From: Tillus elongatus
Lineage: Eukaryota; Arthropoda; Insecta; Coleoptera; Cleridae
Reading direction: 5' to 3'
DNA: 64,000 nucleotides
Assembly (NCBI GenBank): GCA_964006375.1
Contig: OZ023269.1
Span: 132,362,047-132,426,046, forward strand
Shown here: piece after piece, positions 1 to 13,973 of the stretch
Numbering within the stretch: the stretch's first letter is position 1
How the letters are laid out: each line of letters starts with the position of its first letter
Position numbers and translations under genes: made by a program
The notes under the pieces: model-generated
The model's database searches: none
Seen by the model: only the letters and a program-made list of their open reading frames with translations
Told to the model about the DNA's origin: nothing

Positions 1-560
<560 letters not shown>

Positions 561-1325
561 GTGGATTTAATTTTGTCTTCTACAATTATTTTATAAAATT
601 CCCTTACGACAAGATCGCAATTTTAATACTTTTAAAACATTTCTTCCGATTCATAAAAAACTTTTGACTGATTTTAATACAGTTTGGTAAAAAAGTTACC
701 TCAATGAAGAGTATAACATCTACTAAAATTGATGCTTCTAAGTTTAAAAAAAATGCATTAGTTTAAAAATTCATGAAAAGTCGCTACCGCAATGCACCTG
801 CTGTGTCAGCACTCAATAAATATTCACGTGAATTGTCGATTCCATGTCAGAATAGTTTCTAAAAATGATTAAATTAATCTAATTGTCCTGATTACCATAC
901 TAAACACTTAAACAATTAAATTCATACAATCAATTGAATAAAATTTCACATTTTACCATAAATTACTTTTAAAAACCGATTACAGGTTTTTTGATTTTTT
1001 CAAACTTTAAAACTCCTTACTGTGTAAAAATACAGTAAGTTTAGGTTCGATATAATTCAATAATATCCATCTGTACATAAATTGTCAGTCGTTAAAAGTC
1101 AGTTTTAATTTACCATATTTAAAAAAATATCTAACTTGTAAATTTGCCAACATTGGTTTAACAACTCACTGCAATTAAAACTTAATTTTCACTCGTAACT
1201 ATACGCTTACGTACTATCGTACATATCTTAATAAGGGCTGTGTACAATTTTATACTTACGCTTATAGCGGCCCTTATTTGTCTCAAATGATGCTTACGTA
1301 TTTTTCTTTGAGCTATTCAAAATAT
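561..1325. other. AT-rich stretch without recognised genes
   Basis: Plain AT-rich sequence downstream of lft on its own strand. A partial TA-family end with GAAAAGTCGCTACCGCAATG and CTGCTG lies near 775-805. Nothing else is recognised. It may include part of the lft 3' UTR. Confidence 0.5.
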
Positions 1326-1607
1326 AATAACGGCTTACATGGCAACAACGCTTACTTGCTTAAATCGTTTAGATGTCAATGACGTTTAGGCGACAATAAC
1401 GCTTAGGTGGTTAAAACGCTTTAAGTGTCGACGTTCATTTCATGGCAAAGAAACGCGTGCTTGTATATCACGCTTAGACGATAATAATGCTTTGGATGTC
1501 GAAGATTCCTACGCGTACGTGTCAATGATGCTTAGGTGGCAATAATGCTAACCTAGCAAAAACGCTTTATGTGTCGAAAAGGCGTACATGGCAATAACGC
1601 TTACCGT
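1326..1607. repeat. degenerate ~17-bp minisatellite
   Basis: About 15 diverged units follow the rough consensus CAATAACGCTTAGGTGG. The CGCTTA/TGCTTA core recurs every 16-20 bp, for example at 1344, 1390-1410, 1470 and 1590. It lies about 60 bp beyond the lft stop codon and may be transcribed as 3' UTR. Units vary enough to suggest an old array. Confidence 0.75.
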
Positions 1608-1664
1608 TCATGACTAATCCGTGTGATGTTAATTGAAACTTGATTAAAGTTAATAACCAAAGCC

Positions 1665-2162
<498 letters not shown>

Positions 2163-2371
2163 TCAATAACCAACAATAATTGTAAACAACATTTGGGGCG
2201 TTTTGTTGCCCAAAAAGACCGAAAAGAAGAAATAAGTTGCATTCTAAGCTGGTAAAAGAGGATTGCCTCTGCGAAGAGTACAAATCTAGAACATTTATAA
2301 GGTGGTGGTCTATTACTGAAAATATATTACACTTAAAAATATTGATGTGTAAGAAACACTTAAAAGTCTTA

Positions 2372-3224
<853 letters not shown>

Positions 3225-3227
3225 TTT

Positions 3228-3337
3228 TTAGTGAATTTGCTTTTAAAAAGATCCCGACTTTTGAATTTTGAAAAAAATTCTTCAAATGAGCGCGAACTAG
3301 ACTCCCTGGAACGCATATCCAAGGTCAGTTTCAATTT

Positions 3338-3432
<95 letters not shown>

Positions 3433-3715
3433 GATAAGTCAAAAAATTATGGGCTGATTTTAATCAATTTTGGTGCACACCTTCCTTTTGCAAGTGGCTT
3501 GGATAAGTTCGTTAGCCAGGAAAATCGGCATAGGTTTTCCCGGAAAATGTTGTGTTTTCTTTCGAAAAATTTTTTTATCTCCGGATATAGAGTAAGGGCA
3601 ACCAAATTTGGTAAGCTCGTTTCTGTCATAAAGATTATCCTATGCACCAAAATTCAGATCTCTGTGTTAAAAGGAAAAAAGTTAGAGGTAAATCAATTTT
3701 TAATTAATTAAATCT
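3228..3715 (-). mobile_element. TA-repeat element, copy b
   Basis: Reverse-oriented copy. It has the ATCCCGACTTTTGAATTT tail block at the left, the TA array at 3345-3430, then the CCGATAAGTCAAAAAATTAT site and the CCAGGAAAATCGG and AAATTTGGTAAGCT blocks. It lies in lft intron 2. Confidence 0.75.
3345..3430. repeat. (TA)n microsatellite
   Basis: About 86 bp of uninterrupted TA inside TA-repeat element copy b. Confidence 0.97.
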
Positions 3716-3954
3716 GATTAAAGAAAGTTAGATCGTCAAAATTGATAATTATGGTAGGAATACGAATGTGAGTAAAAATACGACACGAAATGACTAACAA
3801 GCTCCTAAATCTGTGTTTAAGTATTTATGTTACTTCATTTCATTAAAATATGAGCAAAAAATCCACTGGGAATAAAAATTGTTTGCCATAAATAGTAAAG
3901 ACGCTAGACAATTAACATACTACTGGATATACCTGCCAGTACATACATCTGTCT

Positions 3955-4277
3955 TGTCGACCGTGGCCGAGTGGGGTAAGCCCTGTACATCAGATAATCG
4001 AGTCCTATATGACGTGTTCTAATCCTAGTTAGTGAATTCACTTTTTAGCAATTTTTTTAAGTCTCATTTCGCTTTACCGTTATCTGATCAGATTGTTGTT
4101 ATTCGGGTGAATTTTTTAGCGAGTTCTTGTATACAAAATAATTTAATTGAAAACTTTTAAAACTTAATTCAATTTGAATAGCATATCTGGTTGTTTGTTC
4201 TTGCCCTAACTTATTGAAACCGTTCCATATTTAATACAGTCGTAGACTTTTCCCGTGGATTCACAAGTGCTTGTTTT
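3955..4277 (+). mobile_element. tRNA-derived SINE-like sequence
   Basis: The head resembles a class II tRNA (Ser/Leu type). A box begins GTGGCCGAGTGGGGTAAG at about 3963 and a box B-like GTTCTAATCC lies at about 4017. The body contains TACCGTTATCTGATCAGATT, shared with 44650-44870 (+) and, in reverse, with 13070-13090 and 22990-23030. The element abuts TA-repeat copy c. Both promoter boxes have substitutions, so it is likely silent. Confidence 0.6.
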
Positions 4278-4497
<220 letters not shown>

Positions 4498-4897
4498 AAT
4501 TTGGATAATTTTCAAAAAAAATGTATTTATTATTGTTTTTAAATTATTTTCGTCATATTAGCGAATAATATTTTAAAGTCTAACCACTGCATCCCTTTAA
4601 GTGACACCACTGGTTTTATGATTACAGTTTTGTCGTTTCTATATTCTGGTTCAACGGTAGTATAGATACGGTAATTACCAGGTGAGCTGGGCATTTTATA
4701 ATATGGGTTTCTTGAAGGCAAAAATGGGCTAGTGTTTGCTACTTTATTATTTTTTTAATAGGAATATTAGTTCTCATACATTGGAATTCCCCACAAAAAA
4801 GAAAAGAAAAGCGTGTGGGGAATGTTATAGAGATTATTTATTTAACTGACTTTATCTAGAAATTATATTTCTGTCTGATATTCCATGTTTTATCAGT

Positions 4898-5025
4898 TTT
4901 AGTGAATTTTCTTAGAAAAAATTCACTGATGGGGGACATCCCGCCTTTTGAATTTTGTCAAATGAGTGCGAACCAGGACCCCTAGAACCCATATCCGGGG
5001 TCAGTTTCAATTTTTATATGTTTAT

Positions 5026-5100
<75 letters not shown>
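4898..5100 (-). mobile_element. TA-repeat element, copy d (truncated)
   Basis: Hairpin end and tail block as in other copies, followed by a TA array at 5030-5100. The element stops exactly where a mariner-like terminus (CAGGGTGATTCAC) begins, so that terminus landed at the TA array. Confidence 0.75.
5030..5100. repeat. (TA)n microsatellite
   Basis: About 71 bp of TA at the edge of copy d. The next bases are the start of a mariner-like end. Confidence 0.97.
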
Positions 5101-5103
<3 letters not shown>

Positions 5104-5225
5104 GGTGATTCACAACGCAGTGGACCCAGAATGTGTGCGTGTAGAGGACCTCAAAACATGCCGATTTTTTATATAAAATTTTTCTCTGACGCCCATGGTT
5201 GGTGACCTCGGAAGATTCTTGAGTC
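5101..5225 (+). mobile_element. solo end of a mariner-like element
   Basis: CAGGGTGATTCACAACGCAG at 5101, then TGTGTGCGTG and CTCAAAACATGCCG, matches the left end of the mariner-like element at 35571 over more than 100 bp. No transposase follows. It is inserted at a (TA)n array, as expected of a TA-targeting element. Confidence 0.7.
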
Positions 5226-5279
5226 TCCTGGGTGGACCAAAGGATATTATTTACTTGCGACAGATTTTTGTCATTTATC

Positions 5280-5710
5280 AAATATCTTCCAAAAATTTCG
5301 AGAAAATCTATACTGGGCAAACCTGGAGATTAATAGCAAAAAGATTTAAAGATCACGTGACTCATTTCAGATTGAAGATAGAGACATCTAGGTTGCCCGA
5401 GATATAGGTTATCGCAAATTAGATGCTTTGAAAAGTTTAGAAATAGGCAAGGTGGACCCACAAAATTCAACCAATTCAGACATGGGACCAGTTAATTCAA
5501 CATGCTTTGATATAGTGTGAAATAATCCATGGTTGCTGTCAATATTGACACAACAGAAAGTCAGGCGTGGCCACTGATTCAACAATATTATGTTGAGTTA
5601 TCCGGTATTGCATTATTTGTAGTTTAGTTACATAAATAGGATAATTTTACTAATACAGTACGTTAGTAACAACTACTGATGAAAACCGCTTCGTTGTCCA
5701 AAGACGCATC
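5280..5710 (+). pseudogene. Penelope-like GIY-YIG endonuclease relic
   Basis: The frame at 5309-5407 encodes KIYTGQTWRLIAKRFKDHV followed by THFRLKIETSRLPE. This resembles the Y-I-G-Q-T-G-R...RFKEH core of the C-terminal GIY-YIG endonuclease of Penelope-like retroelements. In those elements the domain nicks target DNA for priming. The second signature residue is changed (YTGQT) and the frame stops at 5407, so only the start of the domain is left and it is inactive. A CTGATGA...AAAGACGC motif at 5676-5706 is placed like the hammerhead-ribozyme motifs known in these elements. No reverse transcriptase is seen. The domain call rests on about 35 residues. Confidence 0.5.
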
Positions 5711-5830
5711 TAGCGCATAGTTATTATTTTTGTGATTTTTGCGGTAATTCTGCTTTTTGTTTCTTTTTTTCAGCAAGGTGATTTTGAAATAAAACTTGTC
5801 GAAAAGTAGAGCATCTCTATGTTTTTATTA

Positions 5831-6334
<504 letters not shown>

Positions 6335-6338
6335 GCGG

Positions 6339-6398
6339 TTTTTTTTCCTCCCTCGGGGCTCGTCCGCGGCTTTGCCGCCCCGATAGCACTGCTGCGGT
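6339..6398 (-). mobile_element. LINE family A, 3' end only
   Basis: About 60 GC-rich bases match the 3' end of LINE A. In minus-strand order: GGGGCGGCAAAGCCGCGGAC, then GAGCCCCGAGGGAGG and an A-run. The GCGGCAAAGCCGC part can form a hairpin. This is a severely 5'-truncated insertion. Confidence 0.65.
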
Positions 6399-6653
6399 TT
6401 ATTTGGTTTTGGTTGTTTATTTCCTTGTGTATTATATATTCGAAAGTTATTAAGCTTTTAAATTTATAGATTTAGAAAAAAATCATAAATAGAGAAGTTA
6501 AAACGAATTGGCTTTGGAATCACGTTATCTACATTTCAGAAAAAACGATTTACTAACACGTTTTTAAGATATAAGCTAAATATATGTGTTATTAAACAGA
6601 ACCCTTGTACCCATATTAGTTTTTTGTAATCTGCTATTTTTTTCTGATTGCAC

Positions 6654-6688
6654 TATTATTATTATTATTAGTTTTATTATTATTATTA

Positions 6689-6765
<77 letters not shown>

Positions 6766-6766
6766 G
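6654..6766. repeat. (ATT)n microsatellite
   Basis: About 113 bp of ATT repeats with a few interruptions. It lies just beyond the 3' end of LINE C and may have grown from its tail. Confidence 0.95.
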
Positions 6767-7586
6767 GGTATAAATACGGACAGGGGATAAATCCTATAGA
6801 GTCCTTGTTTGCAACAGCGAGGTGCGCACAACTAGAACACCTCACAAATCAGAAAAATTACCAAACTTACAAAAACAAACAAAACTGAGAGAATACTAAA
6901 GTCAAATTAGGTCGTATTGTCTTTTAAAGGTATTCACAGATGATGCGCTCACTATTGGATAAGGCAGACCGTTCCAACTGCCAAACATTCGATTCGGAAG
7001 AAAGTTCTGCCGATAACGAACACTGAACGCCTCCCTATCGACTATCCGAGTAAACAGGCTGTCCTACGGTATTCCTGTAAAACCATATAGGATACGAGAC
7101 GTCACCTAGTTCACGTCTCTGAGCAAATGATGTCATGCTCCAGATTTGTAACCTAACCCCGTAGCTAGGTCTGAGAATGCCATAAGGTAGCCGGCGGCAG
7201 CTCACTGCACTTTTTCCAAACGGCCAGGGTCTCTTGATAGGTTCGGGTATCAGGCTGGCCCACAATACACTCCATTAGAGGTCTAATGTATGTAGTGTAT
7301 ACAAGTTTAGCACACTGAGGATTAACATGGTGAAAAGACTTACAGATCATGTACAGGATACGATTTGCTTTGGAACAGATACTGGACACATGCGCAGACC
7401 AGGTCAAGTCTTCAGTCACGATGACTCCGAGATCCGTCTGCTGTTTTACCGTTGCAAGCTGGTTTCCATTAATCTAGTATAGAATTTTGAGGTCATTTCT
7501 GCCAATGTGCAACACTGAGCACTTGGAGGCGTTGAGAGGAAACAACCATGAGTTGCACCAATCCTCCAGCTTGAGGTTCCTGGGTA

Positions 7587-8072
7587 TCACTGTTGTAAAC
7601 CAGTGGGTCGTCTTGAGGACATCTTGATGTCGTCGGCGAAAGAAGCGCATTCAAATCTGATAATCAGTGGTAGATCGCTGGTGTATACCAGGAGCAGCAG
7701 AGGGCCGAGGACTGAGCCTTGGGGAACACCACTCACCACACTTCGGGCAGCGGAGTATGCCCCATTCACGCGTGCAAGGAATGTTCGGTTGCCAAGGAAA
7801 GCTCTAATCCACAGAAGCAGATCTCTACCAATTCCGCAAGATGGCAGCTTTCCACAAAGCCGCCTCAAAGGTACTCGCTCAAATGTTTTGAAGAACATCA
7901 GGTAAACAACGTCGACAGGTCTCCTGCTATCCACCAGTCTTGTCCAATGGTCAACACAAGTCAGTAAGTTTGTGAGTGTCGAGCGGCCGGGCGTAAAATC
8001 ATGTTGGTTCTGCAAGATTATGTGGTTTTCAAGAAGGAACGTCTGCATGCTTTTACGAATGATGGATTCCAT
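7587..8072 (-). pseudogene. LINE C reverse transcriptase fragment
   Basis: An open stretch of 161 codons covers RT motifs: FTPGRSTLTNLL, the domain A region degraded to VVYLMFFKTFERV (the catalytic Asp is lost), SGVPQGSVLGPLL, and the catalytic FADD box in CASFADDIKMSS. Upstream and downstream parts of the polymerase are in other frames. The enzyme would copy element RNA at a nicked target site. This copy is dead. Confidence 0.8.
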
Positions 8073-8876
8073 AATTTTAGCTACTAAAGGCGTCAGACTT
8101 ATTTGACGATAATTGTCACCTTTCTTGACTATTCCAGTAACATCCGCAATCAGCTATGATTGGGACAGGATATTAGATGAAAAAGAGGACTGTATAATTA
8201 TGGCGAGAGGAGTGGCCAGCGCAGACTCACATCTCTTCGGCACTTACGTAGTTATTCGGTTCGGGCCAGGTGTGCAGTTTTCAGAGAGACTGGATATTTA
8301 GGTCAGAATGTCACCTGGGGCAAAAGACATCGAAGGCAACCCACTAGGTGGGCCGGGTAAATTGATACCTGGTAGGGGATATGCTGATTCCTCGATGTAG
8401 TTCCTCGCGAAGCACTCAGCCAACAATTCAGCCGACTACCTACCTATCAGTTGTAGTCATCGAGCCATCAGAGAGTCGCAGTGCAGGATGCGTTACTCTT
8501 GATGCTAGTGACGATCGAATATGCTTTAAACACTTCTCCTTGTTTCCACTGAGCAAGAGTTTTCTTTCGTATTCCTGCCGCGCCAGCGCGATCTTGGATT
8601 TACGTAGATTGGAGAACTGTCGGTGACGTGTGTAAGCAAAATCAAGACCAGAATGTCTGTAAATCTTCCACAACGTTTTTTCCTACGGATAACTCCAAAA
8701 GGGTTTCTGTTATCAAGGGTTTAGTGGGGTCAGCTTTAATGACTTTGCTATGAGAATACTTATCAATACTATCAAATAAAACCCGATAAAAATAGTTTCA
8801 TTGCTCGTTCACGCAGAGGCCACTTAAAATGCCATCCCAATCAAGCAAAGAAAGTGCTTGACTCAACAGGGCATAG

Positions 8877-9602
8877 TCAACGACTTTTGAGGTTGTTTTG
8901 GGTGTTAGGTAGCTGAGGTACAGCTTGTAGTATTACAGACAGCACGCGATAGCCTGGTTTTGTGAACGGTGGCAAGTATTCGACATTGGTAATAAATTCG
9001 CTGGCATTGGTAAATACAAGGTCGAAGAGGGATGGTTGTTGATTTACTCTACATCTGGTGTTGCAAGATACATGCTGTACGAGGCCTCCCTTATCCATTG
9101 CTTCGATAACTGGTTGGGATGACGTATCAGACTGAGAATTCGGCCAAGTGATACATGGCATGTTAAAGTCACCGACTAGCACCGGATTATGATGAAGTTC
9201 TGCGAGATGGCCAACGGTATCAAATAGTGGCCCATCAACGTCGGGCTGTGGCGAAGGGAAAGGTCTGTAAACACAAGCAACAGTGAATGACAGCGTCGAA
9301 GAAAACAGCTTCAGTGCAATGCATTCGCAGCTGGGACAGCTAAAAGGGACAGGATGAATCCGGAAATCTACGCAAACAGCTGTTTTGGCACTGATTTGGG
9401 TTTCGGTGAGGAAGAGGAGTTGGGGCCTATTAGCCTGGAGGAAATGATGGACGAAGTTCAGGTTAGAATTTAGGCCACATATATTCGAGAAGGATATGTT
9501 AAATCTTGATGTCGGTGCCTCCTGGACACCCCTCTTCCGGAGATCCGAAAGGAGGAGTATTTTATTTCCGGAATCTTTTGTACAAGGAGGAGCCATCATC
9601 AT
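8877..9602 (-). pseudogene. LINE C/D chimeric endonuclease
   Basis: An open frame of 241 codons with apurinic-endonuclease-like features: LFLTETQISAKTA (catalytic Glu), VACVYRPFPSPQPDVDGPLF and VLVGDFNMPCITWP. The C-terminal SDH motif is degraded. The segment from FSNICGLNS to TETQISAKTA is nearly identical to the start of LINE D endonuclease at 26940. The sequence then switches to a clearly different family and lacks the GYELL...GGVCAYVR segment. Confidence 0.75.
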
Positions 9603-9738
9603 TTTTGTTTATAAGGGAAACCGACTCATACACCAGAACCGGAAACGTCCGTTGGGACTTGATGTGAGGAGTGGTACCTCTTCGGGCGTAAAAAAATCCT
9701 TTACTATCACGTAAAGGAAAAGTCCACTACCACCTGCC

Positions 9739-9821
<83 letters not shown>

Positions 9822-9836
9822 TATATATATATATAT

Positions 9837-9914
<78 letters not shown>
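9739..9914. repeat. (TA)n microsatellite, longest array
   Basis: About 176 bp of TA with ACAT and AGAT interruptions. Unlike most arrays here it is not inside a TA-repeat element: the left flank is the 5' end of LINE C. Confidence 0.97.
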
Positions 9915-10089
9915 TTGCTTCAGCAATTTGCAAGAAATAGAATCTTGAATTTTATCAAAACCAGACCCTTTGTGAGTTTATTAAGTTAAAAAAAAAGTGG
10001 ACAGATGTTGTATGCTTTGAGACAAGAACTTTGTTCATTATTTTCATCTTGCGTTTTCCATCAAAATATAATGCATGTCTGTAAGAAAA

Positions 10090-10412
10090 GAAACTCAGGA
10101 CGCAGCAAGTGCGTTATGGTAGCGCATTTTCATTATATGTTTTAAATTTCAATAACTCTATTTGCTATTAAGTTAACGTTTGCTGGCTAGGAACCAGTTT
10201 TTTCGGGAACATTTTGAGCTTATTTTCGAAAGATCTTTTACATTTCCAAACATTAAAGTTATTTTGAATAAATATGGTACATTGTTTCTACTATATAGGT
10301 TATACTGGTAACCAAATCTCAAGCTTTTGTCAAAAGAAAAGACATATTTGCTATTAAAAGCATTTTTATGAAAATTCACTACCATAACGCACTTGCTGCG
10401 TCCAAACTTTTA
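10090..10412 (+). mobile_element. short interspersed element with inverted ends
   Basis: About 320 bp. The left end reads GACGCAGCAAGTGCGTTATGG and then TAGCGCATTTTCAT. The right end is its inverted copy: AAAATTCACTACC, then ATAACGCACTTGCTGCGTCC. The interior has CCAGTTTTTTCGGGAACATT and TAGGTTATACTGGTAACCAA. It carries no gene, so it looks like a non-autonomous element. Near-identical copies lie at 12028 (inverted) and 44874. Confidence 0.75.
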
Positions 10413-10920
10413 ACTTTCTTTGTCAGAATATTTTATTTGATTTAACTGTAACCTGGTACACATTTTTTAGAAACACTTTTTATGTGTTGAAGTTAATGAC
10501 TTTAAAAATGGTTTATCGAGATATTGGGTAATCAGACATTAGACGTTAGCTGAAGTAGAAAGTTTTTGTTCAATAAAATTAATTTTGTAATATCTTCTAG
10601 AATGAAGATACATAAAACTTGTGAAAGTAATGTGTACGGTTCTAAAATAGCTAGAAATAGGTTAATGAGAGGATACGTAATACATAAAACAAATAACAAT
10701 TTAACGAATTAACAAATCAACATCTGTGGTCAGTTAGATTCATTAGAGATTATAACAAGTGGCTCGTTAAAAATTTATCGTGCTCAAAGTCTAAGACCAA
10801 TAATTTTGTAAGATTGGGATACAATAAAACCTATAAGATATGCGTTGCGAATTTAACATGTTTTAACCAAAACTTAAGAAATGTCTTACACTGTCAATTT
10901 TCGTTTAAAAATGATGCATA
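10413..10920. other. AT-rich stretch, no features
   Basis: No gene or recognised repeat is seen apart from the general AT richness. Confidence 0.5.
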
Positions 10921-10935
10921 AAAAAATATTTACCC

Positions 10936-11145
<210 letters not shown>

Positions 11146-11226
11146 TATAGTGATCGCAAAAAAGTTCGCTCGAAGTGAGAAACATTTTAATTTTTGATTT
11201 GCCAAATAAGATCTACACTAAATATA

Positions 11227-11400
11227 GATGTAGAGACATCCTCTCTGGCTTCACAAGTGCTCGCTTTCTTCTCTGTGACCAGTTTAGACTTTTGCCTCTT
11301 ATGGCATCGTAAAGCAGGAGGAAAAAAATCCGTAAAATGCGAAACAGCTTTCAGAGAAGAAAACAAAGACTTGTGAAGCCAGAGAAGAAGTCTCTACATC
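11227..11400. repeat. hairpin-forming inverted repeat (~174 bp)
   Basis: The left arm has GATGTAGAGACATCC then TCTCTGGCTTCACAAGTGCT and TTCTTCTCTG. The right arm is the inverted version: CAGAGAAGAA then GACTTGTGAAGCCAGAGAAG and TCTCTACATCG. The arms are about 48 bp and the loop about 75 bp. Related half-motifs occur near 12840-12950, 22770-22880 and 4260. Confidence 0.7.
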
Positions 11401-11404
11401 GCTT

Positions 11405-12025
11405 TCGAAAAAATTGGGATTTTAATATTTTTAAAATAATAAATCAATAAAAATTATCTAAATCGATTAAAGAAAAATCATACTATTCAAACAAGTGGGA
11501 ATGAAAATTCAAAAGACTAATTTACACTGATTAATTTAGGCTATCATCGCCGGTGTTGCTTGGAATAAAAAATAATTTGCGGGCTGTTTTGCGTGGTCAA
11601 AAGTCCATCTACTCAAGAAGCCAGAAGCTATGGTTGGCGAAACGTCTATCAACCCACTAAGTGAGTTCCACCATAGCAAAACAGCCCAGAAATCATTTTG
11701 TATTTCAAGACTAATGAACAGTATCAATTTTTTTAGTTTTGGATTTTCGTTTGTTTTTTAAAAATGAAATTTCGAAAATATTTAAAAAATTATTTTCAAT
11801 TATTTTGAAAACAGGAAGAGAAAAGTTGTTTTCTTACCCCATTAACAAGCAAGAACACACATGGAAAAACTTGCATCTAAATCTTGCTTATGTTTCCAAA
11901 AAATTTTGTATTTTGACAAATTTCAAAATCGCCACTTTTCATCCAAAGAAAAATCACTTGGTATATCTGATTTGGATTAAATGGCTACTTAGACAAGCAC
12001 CAATCATAGGCGTATTTTTTTTGAA
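11405..12025. other. repeat-derived stretch with GAAAC-core motif
   Basis: AT-rich. At 11612-11646 lies CTCAAGAAGCC...TTGGCGAAACGTC, which resembles the hammerhead-like core seen elsewhere in this window. Part of this stretch is open in one frame, but I recognise no protein. Confidence 0.4.
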
Positions 12026-12027
12026 AA

Positions 12028-12353
12028 ATTAAAAGTCTGGATGCAGCAAGTGCGTCATGGTAGTGAATTTTCATAAAATGTTTTAAATAGTAAATATGTG
12101 TTTTTTTAAAGAACGCAGGCATCAAATTTGGTTACCAGTATAGCCTATATAGTAGAAACAATGTGCCATGTTTCATCAAAATAACTTTATTGTTTGAAAA
12201 TGTACACAAAATTTTCGAAGATAAACTTAAAATGTTCCCGAAAAATTATTTTCCTGGCCAACGAACCATATAGGTTAATAGCAAATTCAGTTATTCCAAT
12301 TTGAAGCATTTAATAAGAATTCGCTACCATAACGCACTTGCTGCGTCTCGAAT
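12028..12353 (-). mobile_element. short interspersed element with inverted ends
   Basis: An inverted copy of the element at 10090, with the same terminal TGCAGCAAGTGCGTCATGG / CATAACGCACTTGCTGCG pair and interior ACCAGTATAGCCTATATAG. About 326 bp. Confidence 0.75.
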
Positions 12354-12429
12354 TTCTTGTTCTTTTAGAACGATTTTTCAAGAAAATCCGTAAACATTTT
12401 TTTATAATAACTTATTAAACATTTATCAT

Positions 12430-13609
12430 TAGTTACCGAAATTTCACTAAAACATCTTACAAAAAATGGTTTCTAAGAAGCACAAAAAAATTTCGGCGAA
12501 AACTGGCTAAATATCTTTTACACAAAATTTTGCTAAATGAATACATAAAATTCAAATTATATATCTAATCTGTAATTAAAATTGAAACTTAAATAATTTA
12601 TTTGCACGAAAATCCTTTAAAACCTTATTTTAGACGAATTTCGTTTAAAAAATGTTCCATTAATTGAATAATTTTTCATACAAAAACTGGCAACAAATGT
12701 TTCTTCCAAGAAAATTCATTAATTTCATTTATAAGAAAATACGCTATCAAAAGGACATTTTGAACAAGAAAATTAGCTAATAGAAAAAAATTAAATAAAT
12801 TAAAAAATATTCAAAATCTGATATAAATACAGAACTAGATACTTTTTCTGTGGCTTCACAGAAAAACATTCTTTTGCGTGTGAATGCTGTAAAAGTTGAA
12901 TCCGGCTGTAGAGAAGAAACCAACCTCTTCTGATGACACAAATCTCTACGTATGTGTTAATGGTTTCACCAACTAAGGGCAACAACAGCTGCTATTAAAC
13001 TTGAATTAAAAGTCTTAAAAGTTTTTATCTTTCGTTTACCAAAAAAGGTAGCTAAAAAGTATTGGAATTACACAATCTGATCAGATAACGTTAAAATTGA
13101 ATCAAGGAAGAAAAAAAGTTTAAAAAAAGTTGAAAGAGAAATTCAGTCAGCGTGAGATTTGAACCGGCGTCCCTTCACTCATGAGCCATGGATCTAACAA
13201 TTACACCACTGTAAGCCTTTAATCACACTCTGTAATAAAAGGTAGATAACCGATAATGGTCTTAAGTTATTTATTTGTAATATGTAAGGTCTTTAGAGGC
13301 AGATTTTGCAACTATTTTAACAAACGAGAAGTGTAGCATAAATCTAAAACATTCTAATATACATTTTATGCAATATTAACCATTTATAAACAACAATACT
13401 TATACTAATTGTCACGTTTCAAATTTCCAGTTTGACATTTACAAGAGAAAAATTATAAGATTTTAAAAGTAATCTTTCTGGTACTTCTTGAACTTTTTAC
13501 GCCATGAAAAGATAAACGTTGTCTGTAATATTTAATAGATTTTGTTTAATACATACAATATTTTGGTATTGCGTCTTCTCTGACATTTAGTGACACTAAA
13601 ATTTTGCTT
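12430..13609 (+). mobile_element. large form of the interspersed family, copy 1
   Basis: About 1.2 kb highly similar to 22340-23534. Shared blocks include AACTGGCTAAATAT, TACACAAAATTTTGCTAAA and TAGACGAATTTCGTTTAAAA. An internal reverse tRNA-like segment lies at 13145-13215, and the block ends at GCTTTATTAAGTGCC. It runs directly into TA-repeat element copy g at 13610. The two together may be the longest form of the family, with shorter copies being internal-deletion derivatives. Confidence 0.6.
13140..13220 (-). repeat. tRNA-like promoter segment inside repeat
   Basis: Read on the minus strand, a box A-like AGTGGTGTAATTGTTAGA is followed about 30 bp later by box B-like GGTTCAAATCT. It resembles a tRNA-derived SINE head. 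A second copy is at 23080-23150 and has mutations in the box A-like part. Confidence 0.5.
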
Positions 13610-13890
13610 TATTAAGTGCCTATAACTTTTTTTTTCTTTCAACTTAGAGACCTAATTTTGGTGCAGAGTTTTGTTTTTACCATATAAACCAGCTTGCCAA
13701 ATTTGGCTACCATAGCTTTGTGATTTCCGAAGATATGAATATTTCCAGAAGAAAACCTAAAATTTTCCCGGAAAAACTGGTCCGATTTTCCTGGCTAACA
13801 AAGAAAAGAAGCAAAAAGAATTTACTCACCAAATTTTTTTTTAAATGGGCCCATTATTTTTTGAGTTGTGATACATACACACACACACAA

Positions 13891-13973
<83 letters not shown>

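Larger units (their letters stand above)
6905..9739 (-). mobile_element. LINE family C, near full length, decayed
   Basis: A minus-strand non-LTR retrotransposon. In order it has a 5' leader (9739-9600), an endonuclease (9520-8880), a linker with FAYTRHRQFSNLRKSKIALA (about 8630-8560), the reverse transcriptase (8072-7590), and a C-terminal region. That last region includes AHVSSICSKANRILY at about 7390 and ends with SWNGLPYPIVSASS-like sequence near 6940. Stops and frameshifts break the frames. The first ~40 residues of the endonuclease match LINE family D, not the rest of C. The 5' end abuts a long TA array at 9739. Confidence 0.8.

Noticed and set aside
3955..4035. Functional tRNA-Ser or tRNA-Leu gene
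   Set aside because: Box B is mutated and the arms do not fold into a cloverleaf. The body matches other repeats, so it is a SINE.
6576..6888. Poly-Ile/poly-Asn open frames
   Set aside because: They are translations of the (ATT)n array.
7603..7967. Plus-strand frames over LINE C, and plus-strand frames at 19353, 19554, 57966, 58201, 61641 and 61842
   Set aside because: They are antisense shadows of LINE coding sequence.
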